Under the pieces are notes generated by a model. It was not told the DNA's origin. It saw nothing but the letters and a program-made list of their open reading frames with translations, and did not search any database. A stretch of 64,000 bases of DNA from Martinezella rhizogenes (GTDB lineage: Bacteria > Pseudomonadota > Alphaproteobacteria > Rhizobiales > Rhizobiaceae), in the NCBI RefSeq assembly GCF_000799715.1, contig NZ_JUHG01000013.1:496001-560000 (forward strand), read 5' to 3'. Each line of letters begins with the position of its first letter. Position 1 is the first letter of the stretch. Shown here piece after piece: positions 1 to 7,146 of this stretch. The position numbers and the translations under genes are program-made.

Positions 1-374
1 ACCTGCTCGAGGCTGCATTCGAACCAGGCCGCGACATCGGCCAATATCGGACAGCCGGCAGCACCCGACGCCCATTCCACGGTCGCGAACCTATCCTCGA
101 CTGGCCGTGCGAAGGTGTTGGATATATGCTTTTGCGTCTCCGACAGCACATTGATCGCAAAGGAAGTGGCGCTCGTCATGGCCGTGAAATTGCGCGATGT
201 CTTTGCCAGGCAAACCAGCAGAAGCGGCGGATCGAGCGACACCGAGGTAAACGAGTTCGCCGTAAAGCCGATCGGCACTCCGGCCTGATCGCGCGTCGTC
301 ACGACCGTGACCCCTGTCGGAAAAGCACCGAAGGCATCGCGCAGCGCCCTGGGATCCAACTGCTCTGTCGTCAT
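1..374 (-). CDS. Flavin reductase-like protein, C-terminus off the window
   Basis: The open frame runs from an ATG at 374 to the window edge without a stop (124 residues visible). The start MTTEQLDPRALRDAFGAF, followed by PTGVTVVTT, GFTANSFTSVSLDPPLLL and FAINVLS, is the classic N-terminal FMN-binding half of the HpaC/RutF-type flavin reductase family, which uses NAD(P)H to supply reduced flavin to a partner monooxygenase. The start overlaps the stop of the upstream hydrolase gene as ATGA, so it is translationally coupled and third in a minus-strand operon. The oxygenase partner is not in view and is expected further left. Family call is firm; the substrate pathway is not known. Confidence 0.85.
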   Translation of the reverse strand, partial: MTTEQLDPRALRDAFGAFPTGVTVVTTRDQAGVPIGFTANSFTSVSLDPPLLLVCLAKTSRNFTAMTSATSFAINVLSETQKHISNTFARPVEDRFATVEWASGAAGCPILADVAAWFECSLEQ

Positions 375-1234
375 CCTGCATCCTCCCCGCATGCGAGCCA
401 CTCGGCGAGCAACCCGTTGACGATCTCCGGCGCCGTCAAATTCACCATATGACGATGACCATCGACGATCCTGGCCCAGCCTTTCGGCGTAATGGAAGCC
501 ATCTGCTCGGCCATTTGCGGCGTCGAGTTGGGATCATCAGACCCGGTCAGGAACAGTGCCGGCACATGCACGTCCAGCCAGCGATCCGCATAGGTTTCGT
601 CGCCGCCGGCAAAGGCGGCATAGGCCGTCGCGTAGCCTTGCGGATTGACAAGGCTCAGCCAGTTACGTGTCAAGTCGCGCGCGACCGCACTTTGCCTGTC
701 ATCGCCGAACCACCTCAAGAGCGGCCCCTCCTTGTCGACGCCCGAAAGCGGGATTGCCGCCGCACGCGCCAGAACCGCCGCCTTCGCGTCGGGATCGCGA
801 CGATAGACGCCGTTCAGATAGGCAACGCGCTTTATCCGACGGCCGAATGTGGCAGCACTTCCGCCGGCCACCAGCGCGCCCATCGAATGCCCCGCGACAT
901 TTGCGCTATCGAGCGCCATTTCATCCAGAAAGCTGCCGAACCAGTCTACAAACGCCTCGAGGGGACTGGCGGCCGGCAGTTTGCTGCTTTCGCCGTGGCC
1001 AGGCATATCGACGGCGATGACGCGATGCGTCCGCCCAAAGGCCGATATTTGCGGCGCCCAGGCTTCAAGACGCATGCCGACGCCATGGATGAGGACGAGC
1101 GGCTCGCCCCTGCCGACCTCATGATAGGCCGTGCCACTTGCCGTCCTGCTACGGGGCAGACCTCTTGCCGTAGCTTTGTCGGCACCGTGTTGCACTATGG
1201 TTTCCACTGTCGACATCCCAGCGCCCGAACCCAT
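371..1234 (-). CDS. Alpha/beta hydrolase
   Basis: A 287-residue alpha/beta-hydrolase fold protein of usual family length. Visible elements are the oxyanion HG motif near residue 50, DMPGHGES near 76-83, the nucleophile elbow GHSMG with Ser117, an acidic residue in GSDDPNS near 230 and the catalytic His region GHRHM near 258. The ATG at 1234 overlaps the upstream stop as TGATG; a TTG one codon upstream and an ATG at 1216 are alternatives. Its stop overlaps the flavin reductase start. Members beside flavin reductases often hydrolyse ring-cleavage or amide intermediates (as RutD does beside RutF); that role is inference here. No signal peptide is evident, so it is probably cytoplasmic. Confidence 0.85.
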   Translation of the reverse strand: MGSGAGMSTVETIVQHGADKATARGLPRSRTASGTAYHEVGRGEPLVLIHGVGMRLEAWAPQISAFGRTHRVIAVDMPGHGESSKLPAASPLEAFVDWFGSFLDEMALDSANVAGHSMGALVAGGSAATFGRRIKRVAYLNGVYRRDPDAKAAVLARAAAIPLSGVDKEGPLLRWFGDDRQSAVARDLTRNWLSLVNPQGYATAYAAFAGGDETYADRWLDVHVPALFLTGSDDPNSTPQMAEQMASITPKGWARIVDGHRHMVNLTAPEIVNGLLAEWLACGEDAG

Positions 1235-1836
1235 CAAACGCCAGCGGGATTGGCGACGTCCTGCCCCAAATCCCTCAGGTCCTGATAGCGGTCGCCAATG
1301 CGGTGATGCGGCCGGCCTCCGACCGAGGCGCCGAGAGCCACGACGATTTCGTCGGCGGCCGGAGCATCGGGAATGGACGTCTGGATCGTCAGGTAATGCG
1401 AGCGACGGCCCTCGTCGTTCTTGTCCATCAGCGGGATCATGATCGGCGCACTGGCCGGGCCGCGCGTATTGCTGAAGGCGAGGTATGACTTGGCGCCGAC
1501 CGCCTGGCGATAATGATTGCCGAAGCGGAGCGTATGGATCAGCGCCGAGGCATGCTCGATCTCGCCGTCGACACCGACGACCGCCGCCTTGCCATAGGCT
1601 TCGACCGCTTCACCGGAGCCAACCGCCTCGATGATCATCTTGGTCAGCAGTTCGCCGAGAACCGGGGCGACCGCATGGATCTCGGGCTTCAGATCCTCGA
1701 CAAAACCGCGCCCTGCCCAGGGATTTTTGACGACCGCCAATGCGGAAAACAGCTTGAGCGGAACGGCCGCCGCCTTCCCGCCCTCAATCAGCGTCGTTTC
1801 GATCTGCAGCAGGGTCTTTCGGACTTGAAGGGTCAT
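1234..1836 (-). CDS. Amino acid synthesis family protein (DUF1185)
   Basis: A 200-residue protein matching the PF06684 family in length and in strongly conserved stretches: KNPWAGRGFVEDL, GSGEAVEAYGKAAVVG, GEIEHASALIHTLRFGN, APIMIPLMDKNDEGRRSHY and GASVGGRPHHRIGDRY. The biochemical function of the family is not established despite its name. The ATG at 1836 is chosen because it begins the conserved block; an upstream extension to 1965 would run through the 30-bp inverted repeat at 1857-1886. First gene of the operon with the hydrolase and flavin reductase, to which it is coupled by a TGATG overlap. Probably repressed through that repeat by the GntR protein encoded upstream. Confidence 0.88.
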   Translation of the reverse strand: MTLQVRKTLLQIETTLIEGGKAAAVPLKLFSALAVVKNPWAGRGFVEDLKPEIHAVAPVLGELLTKMIIEAVGSGEAVEAYGKAAVVGVDGEIEHASALIHTLRFGNHYRQAVGAKSYLAFSNTRGPASAPIMIPLMDKNDEGRRSHYLTIQTSIPDAPAADEIVVALGASVGGRPHHRIGDRYQDLRDLGQDVANPAGV

Positions 1837-1856
1837 CAATCGTCTCGCTTTTAAGA

Positions 1857-1886
1857 TTTTGTATGATGGTATGCCATCATACAAAA
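1857..1886. promoter_or_regulatory. Perfect inverted repeat, probable GntR operator
   Basis: Two 13-base arms, TTTTGTATGATGG and CCATCATACAAAA, flank the 4-base centre TATG. The repeat ends about 21 bp before the DUF1185 start codon, a suitable place for a repressor. The core GGTATGCC resembles operators of FadR/FCD-type GntR proteins, and such a protein is encoded just upstream. Binding is inferred. Confidence 0.7.
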
Positions 1887-2051
1887 CTGTCAAGCTGGTT
1901 TCTGCGGATCGCGAAAAATCCGCGACAGCCTTCCGATAAAGACAACAATAGCAATGAGTTGACACCTAAACGGCCTTGGTCGCCCGCGCTCAAGCGAGGG
2001 CGCGGCCCATAAAGACATCACAGTTCATTGACGTTCCATTTTGGTATTCTT

Positions 2052-2069
2052 GATTATGGCATACCGTCA
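2052..2069. promoter_or_regulatory. Second GntR-type operator copy
   Basis: The plus strand reads GATTATGG, CATA, CCGTCA. On the minus strand this is TGACGG-TATG-CCATAATC, matching the core TGATGG-TATG-CCATCA of the perfect repeat at 1857-1886 with few changes. It lies between the regulator gene and the operon. Confidence 0.5.
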
Positions 2070-2199
2070 CATTGAACAAAGTGCGGTGTCAAGCTGGCTG
2101 CGCGTTTTCAGGCGCAATTCGCGCGACAAAAGCCGGCTCGTGAAGCCGACCCACTTTTCGTATTCAAGGAAGTGTCTTGCGGGAATAGCCCGCGACCGA

Positions 2200-2895
2200 T
2201 CAGTCGATCGATTGCTGCCCGGACAGAACCGCCTCGGCAATGGCGCTGGCGCTGGCGACATGATCCATTGCCGCCTGATAGGCCCCAGGCCCATCGCCGC
2301 GGCGGATGGCATCGACGATCCGGGCCATTTGCGCCGGACCCTGGACGCCACGGTTCTCCGTCTTGATCGTCATCGAACGCAGATGATTGATGCGGACGGT
2401 CAGGAGATTGACGATCCCCCAGGCAACATGACGGTCGACCATGCTGAACAGCGTCTGGTAGAAAGACGAGGTATGTGCGAGCACGCCCGGCATATCCTTG
2501 TCTTGATAGCTTTTGCGGATGTCCTGCAGCGATTTGTCCAGGGCATCAGCAATTGCCGGATTGCCCTGTTCGGCGCAAAGGCGCGCGGCCATGCCTTCGA
2601 GCGCACCCCGGATCTCATAGATCTGCTTCGCCTCGCCAAGGTCAAGCAGAGCGACGATCGGCCCCTTGTTCGGCAAATTGGCAACTAGGCCTTCCGACTC
2701 GAGATGACGCAGGACTTCGCGCACGATCGTGCGGCTGACGCCGAGTTGAGCACAGAGATCGCGCTCGACCAGACGGTGGCCGGGGAGAAAATATCCGTTT
2801 ACGATCGCTTCGCGCACCTTGTCGAGCGCCAGCTCGCGCAAGGTTTTCGCTGGACGCTCCACCCGAATTGCCGCGCCCCGCAAATCATCATTCAT
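2200..2895 (-). CDS. GntR-family (FCD) transcriptional regulator
   Basis: A 231-residue regulator with an N-terminal winged helix (residues about 18-80; LVERDLCAQLGVSRTIVREVLRHLESEGLV) and a C-terminal helical FCD ligand-binding domain, the layout of the FadR subgroup. It precedes and is co-oriented with the DUF1185-hydrolase-flavin reductase operon. Related inverted repeats occur upstream of its own start (2973-2992), after its stop (2052-2069) and at the operon promoter (1857-1886), suggesting autoregulation and control of the operon. The effector is unknown, presumably the operon's substrate. Confidence 0.9.
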   Translation of the reverse strand: MNDDLRGAAIRVERPAKTLRELALDKVREAIVNGYFLPGHRLVERDLCAQLGVSRTIVREVLRHLESEGLVANLPNKGPIVALLDLGEAKQIYEIRGALEGMAARLCAEQGNPAIADALDKSLQDIRKSYQDKDMPGVLAHTSSFYQTLFSMVDRHVAWGIVNLLTVRINHLRSMTIKTENRGVQGPAQMARIVDAIRRGDGPGAYQAAMDHVASASAIAEAVLSGQQSID

Positions 2896-2972
2896 CCCTG
2901 CACCCCGGTCTCGAAGACATCACCTTTGTCACGATCATTGGCCATCATCATGAAACCGCTGCTCGTGAGCCG

Positions 2973-2992
2973 TATTATGGCGTACCAAGATA
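2973..2992. promoter_or_regulatory. Third GntR-type operator copy, upstream of the regulator gene
   Basis: The plus strand reads TATTATGG-CGTA-CCAAGATA, sharing ATTATGG-C.TA-CC with the copy at 2052-2069. It sits about 80 bp upstream of the regulator start at 2895, consistent with autoregulation. It is the least symmetric of the three. Confidence 0.45.
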
Positions 2993-3068
2993 CTTAACCG
3001 TGAGATGCCGCCAATGCAACTATGGCCCTCGCCGACGCGATCAGAGGCCTGCAAGCGGGACATCGACG

Positions 3069-3806
3069 CTAGACGCCGCGTTTGTTGCCCCAGAGCAGGA
3101 CGTGCAACTGCGGTAGAACACGCGCCTCGAACCATCGGTCGGCAGTCACCTTGTCCACGAGCCAAAGCATCCTATCCATGATCCCGTCGATGTCGATCCT
3201 CGCATCGTCCGCATCGGGCGGCGGCGGCGTATGGTTTCCCGGCTGGAGATAAACCGGCAGATGCGGGTAGCGGCTGGCGGCATCGCGCGCATAGGCATAG
3301 TCGCGGTCGTCGAAAACGACGATCTTCAGCGCGATCTGCGGCTTGTCCGCCGCCAAGCGCAGACAGTCGTCGAATGCGGCCCAATCCGTCACCATACCGC
3401 TCGACGGCGGCTTCGGGCTCAGTACGAGAGTATCGAGATCGGCGAACCAGTCCTTGGCGACGCTCCCCTGTGTTTCCAGCGCGAAGCCGTAGCCCTCATC
3501 ATGTCCGCGCGCGATCAGCGAACCGAGGGGCTGAATCGCCGGATTGCCGCCGGACAGCGAGACCGTCAGCGGCTTACCGCCGGAAAGCCGGGTTACGTCT
3601 TGCCAGATCTCATCGACCGACATCGGCTGCCATTGATCGCGATAATCGCTATCGACGGCGTGCAGCGTATCGCACCAGGAACAGCGGTAGTCGCAGCCAC
3701 CGGTGCGCACGAACACGGTCGGCAGGCCGATCAGTATCCCCTCGCCCTGGATCGTCGGCCCGAATATCTCGCTGATGCGGATCCGGGCCTCGCGTGCCTC
3801 GCTCAT
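3069..3806 (-). CDS. queE: 7-carboxy-7-deazaguanine synthase QueE
   Basis: A 245-residue radical SAM enzyme that converts 6-carboxytetrahydropterin to 7-carboxy-7-deazaguanine in queuosine precursor synthesis. The cluster-binding Cys residues are C38, C42 and C45 in [12 protein letters not shown], and [11 protein letters not shown] at the N-terminus is typical of the family. SLSGGNPA and LSPKPPSSG are further conserved segments. The ATG at 3806 gives the family-length protein and overlaps the queD stop as ATGA; a longer frame reaching 4088 only reads through queD. Last gene of queC-queD-queE. Confidence 0.95.
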   Translation of the reverse strand: MSEAREARIRISEIFGPTIQGEGILIGLPTVFVRTGGCDYRCSWCDTLHAVDSDYRDQWQPMSVDEIWQDVTRLSGGKPLTVSLSGGNPAIQPLGSLIARGHDEGYGFALETQGSVAKDWFADLDTLVLSPKPPSSGMVTDWAAFDDCLRLAADKPQIALKIVVFDDRDYAYARDAASRYPHLPVYLQPGNHTPPPPDADDARIDIDGIMDRMLWLVDKVTADRWFEARVLPQLHVLLWGNKRGV

Positions 3807-4159
3807 GGCCGATATTCCGCCCATGTCTTCGGCGTTTCGCTGACGCGCACCGCGGATGTCTCGGGCAGCATCGCCTTGCACCAGTCGTAGAAATGCTTGG
3901 CAAGACATTCCGACGTCACGCAGCCATGTCCGAGCACGTCGTTGAGATGACGGTGGTCGAAATTGTCGTCGATATAGCGCTTCAGGGGGCCAAGCTCGTG
4001 ATAGTCGCGCACGAAACCATTGGCATCGAGCTCGGCGGCCGATAGCTCGACCTCGACGATATAATTGTGCCCATGCATCCGGGCGCATTGATGATCGTCG
4101 GCGAGATGCGTGAGCTGATGCGAGGCGGAGAAGTGGAATTCCTTGGTGATGCGGAACAT
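3803..4159 (-). CDS. queD: 6-carboxy-5,6,7,8-tetrahydropterin synthase QueD
   Basis: A 118-residue protein of the PTPS/QueD family that makes 6-carboxytetrahydropterin from dihydroneopterin triphosphate. Zinc ligands H14, H29 and H31 and catalytic C25 are visible in FSASHQL and [17 protein letters not shown] and PTxE-like C-terminal segments follow. Its ATG shares one base with the queC stop (TGATG) and its stop overlaps queE, so the three genes are tightly coupled and should respond together to the preQ1 riboswitch upstream. Confidence 0.95.
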   Translation of the reverse strand: MFRITKEFHFSASHQLTHLADDHQCARMHGHNYIVEVELSAAELDANGFVRDYHELGPLKRYIDDNFDHRHLNDVLGHGCVTSECLAKHFYDWCKAMLPETSAVRVSETPKTWAEYRP

Positions 4160-4869
4160 CACTTCACCTCTTGGGCAGAAAAGCCAGCCGTCGCCGTTAC
4201 CCAGAAATCCGGATCCTCGTAATCCGTCGGGTCCTGAACACCGGCAAGATAAAAGGCTTCGCGCCGTTCGACGCAGGTGCCGCAACGGCCGCAATGGCGC
4301 ACGCCGCCCTTGTAGCAGGACCATGTCTCGGCGAAGGGCGTCTTGTGGCGGACGCCATCCGTCACGATGTCGGCCTTGGACGTCATGACGAAGGGCGCAT
4401 AGAGCGAAACGCTGGCATAGCCGTCCAGCGCCTGGTTCTGCATCTGCTGAAAGGCGTCGATGAAGCCGGGCCGGCAATCCGGGTAGATGAAATGGTCGCC
4501 GCCATGAACGGCGACGGCAACTGCATCGGCCTTCTGCGCCGCAGCCAGACCAAAAGCGATCGCCAGCATGATCGCATTGCGGTTGGGAACGACGGTCGCC
4601 TTCATCGTTTCCTCGGCATAGTGCCCATCCGGCACATCGACATCGTCGGTGAGCGCCGATCCGGTCAGGTGCTTGCCGATGGTGGTAATGTCGATGATCT
4701 CATGCGGCACGCCGAGACGCTTGGCGCAGGCGGCGGCGAAATCCAGCTCCTTGCGGTGCCGTTGGCCGTAGTCGAACGAGACGAGGCCGATAAGCTGATG
4801 TTCCGCGGCAACCTTATGGGCGAGCGAAACGGAGTCCAGTCCGCCGGAGCAGACAACGATAGTCTTCAT
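4159..4869 (-). CDS. queC: 7-cyano-7-deazaguanine synthase QueC
   Basis: A 236-residue ATP-dependent enzyme that turns 7-carboxy-7-deazaguanine into preQ0. It begins with the PP-loop SGGLDS (residues 8-13), has [12 protein letters not shown] and VPNRNAIML in the middle, and ends with the zinc-binding Cys group in [15 protein letters not shown]. First gene of the que operon; the ribosome binding site (AAGGGA) is in the tail of a preQ1-I aptamer, so initiation should be preQ1-controlled. Length and motifs are fully standard. Confidence 0.96.
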   Translation of the reverse strand: MKTIVVCSGGLDSVSLAHKVAAEHQLIGLVSFDYGQRHRKELDFAAACAKRLGVPHEIIDITTIGKHLTGSALTDDVDVPDGHYAEETMKATVVPNRNAIMLAIAFGLAAAQKADAVAVAVHGGDHFIYPDCRPGFIDAFQQMQNQALDGYASVSLYAPFVMTSKADIVTDGVRHKTPFAETWSCYKGGVRHCGRCGTCVERREAFYLAGVQDPTDYEDPDFWVTATAGFSAQEVK

Positions 4870-4880
4870 AATCTATGATC

Positions 4881-4910
4881 CCTTGTTTTGACCGGGTGGG
4901 CTGCGACCGG
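4881..4910 (-). promoter_or_regulatory. preQ1-I riboswitch upstream of queC
   Basis: Read on the minus strand: CCGGTCGCAG, CCCACCCGG, TCAAAACAAGG. The parts correspond to stem strand CCGG, loop TCGCAG, closing strand CCGG and the A-rich tail AAAACAAGG, closely resembling the known Thermoanaerobacter-type preQ1-I aptamer (GGGTCGCAG ... AAAACAAGG). The tail runs into AAGGGA about 10 bp before the queC ATG, so ligand folding would hide the ribosome binding site. Downstream queCDE makes the preQ1 precursor, which supports the call. Confidence 0.88.
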
Positions 4911-5343
4911 ATACCTGAGCTTTTCAAAGGCTGCGGGTGCGCTCACTACCAGCAGAATCCCCGCGAGGCAAGCAGATCGGCAATTCCGGAAGAAGGTGTG
5001 CTGTTGCCCAGTGAGGCCCGTGCCCGGTCCTTCGCGACTGTCCGACGGTTTGGGAGACCATAGTTCAGCGTTTGCTGACCGCACCTGGTCGGCATCGACA
5101 GACTTATTGAAGCGCCCACGGATTTCGACGATCAGTTATGCCCTGTTCGTTGGCGGGCAGCCCAATCGACACTCGCACGAGCAGAAAATACTAGAAATAT
5201 CGAAAAATGGGATGAAGAACGCCAAAACTTTCATCTGAGCAAATATAAAAGCAAACAAATGCCACTCGATTTAGGCTAAACCAGCCTGCAGGAGCGAGCG
5301 GGGAATCGACCCGCCACGAATGAGGAATAGACAGGAATAGACG
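4911..5343. other. Intergenic region between the que operon and ilvE
   Basis: This divergent gap must hold the promoters of the que operon (leftward) and of the aminotransferase gene (rightward). Beyond the riboswitch at 4881-4910 no clear hairpin, repeat or coding region was seen. The stretch around 5190-5260 is more AT-rich than its surroundings. Confidence 0.5.
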
Positions 5344-6441
5344 ATGAGTGACAGCGGCCCGCAGACCCTGGTATTTGAGAGAAATTCGAACCCCGTTCCG
5401 GCCAGCGAGCGCGAAGCGCTGCTCCAGAACCCCGGTTTCGGTCGTGTCTTCACCGATCACATGGCGACCATCCGCTATTCGGAGGGACGCGGCTGGTATG
5501 ACGGGAAGATCGAAGCGCGCAAGGCTTTCAATCTCGACCCGGCCACCCTCGTGCTCCACTATGCTCAGGAAATCTTCGAGGGCATGAAAGCCTATCGTCT
5601 GCCCGATGGCGGCGCCACGCTCTTCCGTCCCGATGCCAATGCGCGGCGTTTCCGCAATTCCGCAACGCGGCTGGCGATGGCGCCGCTGCCGGAAGAGCTC
5701 TTCCGTGAGTCCGTGCGCGAACTGGTCAAGATCGACCGGGACTGGATACCGGCGACCGACGGCGCTGCGCTCTATCTGCGCCCGTTCATGATCGCCACCG
5801 AAAGCCTGCTCGGCGTCAAGCCTTCGGCCGACTATCTTTACTGTGTCATCGCCTCCTCCGTCGGCGCCTACTTCAAGGGCGGAGCATCGGCCGTGACGAT
5901 CTGGCTGTCCGAGAATTATACGCGCGCCGCCCCCGGCGGTACCGGCGAGGCCAAATGCGGCGGCAACTATGCCGCAAGCCTTTCCGCGCAGGCGGAAGCG
6001 ACCCGCGAAGGCTGCGACCAGGTCGTCTTCCTCGATGCGGTGGAACGTCGTTTCGTCGAAGAGCTCGGCGGCATGAACGTCTTCTTCGTCTTCGATGACG
6101 GCTCGCTTCAGACGCCGCCGCTGACCGGCACGATCCTGCCGGGCATCACCCGTGATTCCCTGATCATACTGGCGCGAGAGCTCGGGCTTACCGTGCGCGA
6201 GGAGCCCTATGCGATCGACCAATGGCAGGCGGATGCCGCCAGCGGCCGGCTACGCGAAGCCTTCGCCTGCGGCACCGCTGCAGTGGTGACACCGATCGGC
6301 AAGCTCAAGGGCCGCAAGCACAACTTCACCATCGGTGATGGCGGTGCGGGACCCGTGACGACGCGCCTGAAGACGGCGCTGCTCGACATTCAAAACGGAC
6401 GTGCGCCCGACAAGCACGGCTGGCTGGAGCGGCTGTTCTAG
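5344..6441 (+). CDS. ilvE: Branched-chain amino acid aminotransferase
   Basis: A 365-residue fold-type IV PLP aminotransferase that interconverts branched-chain amino acids and their 2-oxo acids. The PLP lysine is K204 in GEAKCGGNYA; EIFEGMKAY, YLRPFM, EELGGMN and ACGTAAVV are typical family segments. Length and motif order match the larger (type II) bacterial BCAT group. It stands alone between the que operon and a hairpin terminator at 6491-6532, so it is likely monocistronic. Confidence 0.92.
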   Translation: MSDSGPQTLVFERNSNPVPASEREALLQNPGFGRVFTDHMATIRYSEGRGWYDGKIEARKAFNLDPATLVLHYAQEIFEGMKAYRLPDGGATLFRPDANARRFRNSATRLAMAPLPEELFRESVRELVKIDRDWIPATDGAALYLRPFMIATESLLGVKPSADYLYCVIASSVGAYFKGGASAVTIWLSENYTRAAPGGTGEAKCGGNYAASLSAQAEATREGCDQVVFLDAVERRFVEELGGMNVFFVFDDGSLQTPPLTGTILPGITRDSLIILARELGLTVREEPYAIDQWQADAASGRLREAFACGTAAVVTPIGKLKGRKHNFTIGDGGAGPVTTRLKTALLDIQNGRAPDKHGWLERLF

Positions 6442-6490
6442 CACCGGCTTGACGCTATCGTCAGCAGCGGCACTAACCTTTTTGGAATTT

Positions 6491-6532
6491 GACAGGCGGC
6501 GGGCCAATCAGTCAGCCGCCTGTCGGCGTTTT
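6491..6532 (+). terminator. Probable intrinsic terminator after ilvE
   Basis: A perfect 10-bp stem, GACAGGCGGC (6491-6500) with GCCGCCTGTC (6515-6524), closes a 14-base loop and is followed by GGCGTTTT. It lies 50 bp after the ilvE stop. The T tract is short, so efficiency is uncertain. Confidence 0.7.
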
Positions 6533-6648
6533 GGTGCTGCTATGCCCTGAGCCTGGCTCGCATAGAAGATGTGCATTAACGTATCGGCATCCTGGATTCT
6601 CATTCGTGACGGATGCCCGTCAGGAACCGAATTGTAGAGGGTTGCTCG

Positions 6649-7011
6649 ATGTCACAGCCTCCACGGAAAAAGATAATTTACAACATGCTCGCATGGCCTG
6701 TTGTCGCGCTGGCTGGATTGTGCCTGCCAACGGTAGCGGCTGCCGATGAGCTGTTTGCGGGGATATGGGCACGTTCATGCGCCCATTTGTCGGGAGAGAC
6801 GCTCATTTTTCATGACCACGACCGGCTCAGAATCGTGGACCTTGAATGCAAGATCCTTGGCTGGAAGAGGCGTCTAAACGTCTTCAGCACGGACATGCAA
6901 TGCACTTTGGATGGCGTCGAGCGGCCCGAACAGATCACGGTTGCCAAGGAAGGCGACAAGCTACGCGTCACGATCGGAGATCGCACCCAGTTACTGCAAC
7001 ATTGTCCTTAA
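6649..7011 (+). CDS. Small exported protein of unknown function
   Basis: A 120-residue protein with a positively charged start (PPRKK), a hydrophobic segment (residues about 13-30) and a likely signal peptidase site after TVAAA. The mature part has four Cys residues (in RSCAHL, LECKIL, MQCTL and LQHCP), suggesting two disulfides in the periplasm. The ATG at 6649 has AGAGG upstream; an in-frame ATG at 6613 is possible but adds a non-signal N-terminus. No family was recognised, and neighbours give no functional hint. Confidence 0.65.
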   Translation: MSQPPRKKIIYNMLAWPVVALAGLCLPTVAAADELFAGIWARSCAHLSGETLIFHDHDRLRIVDLECKILGWKRRLNVFSTDMQCTLDGVERPEQITVAKEGDKLRVTIGDRTQLLQHCP

Positions 7012-7146
7012 AGCGTCGATGCAGTCGTGCCGAAGCAATCCGCGCGGAAAGGAGTTGAGTTGCTAGGCGACTACGCGACCCGTCGCCGCACGGGATCACA
7101 TCGCCCGCGAACTGGCAGACGACGCGATCCCTATGACATACCGGCT

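Larger units (their letters stand above)
1837..2199. other. Intergenic control region of the DUF1185 operon
   Basis: This 363-bp gap separates the GntR regulator gene from the DUF1185 operon; both read leftward. It holds a perfect 30-bp inverted repeat (1857-1886) and a related imperfect copy (2052-2069). No convincing additional coding region or terminator was seen. Confidence 0.6.

Noticed and set aside
449..1285. Open frame of 278 codons on the plus strand
   Set aside because: Antisense to the alpha/beta hydrolase; no family features.
5191..6222. Open frame of 343 codons on the minus strand
   Set aside because: Antisense to the aminotransferase, with no ribosome binding site or domain.
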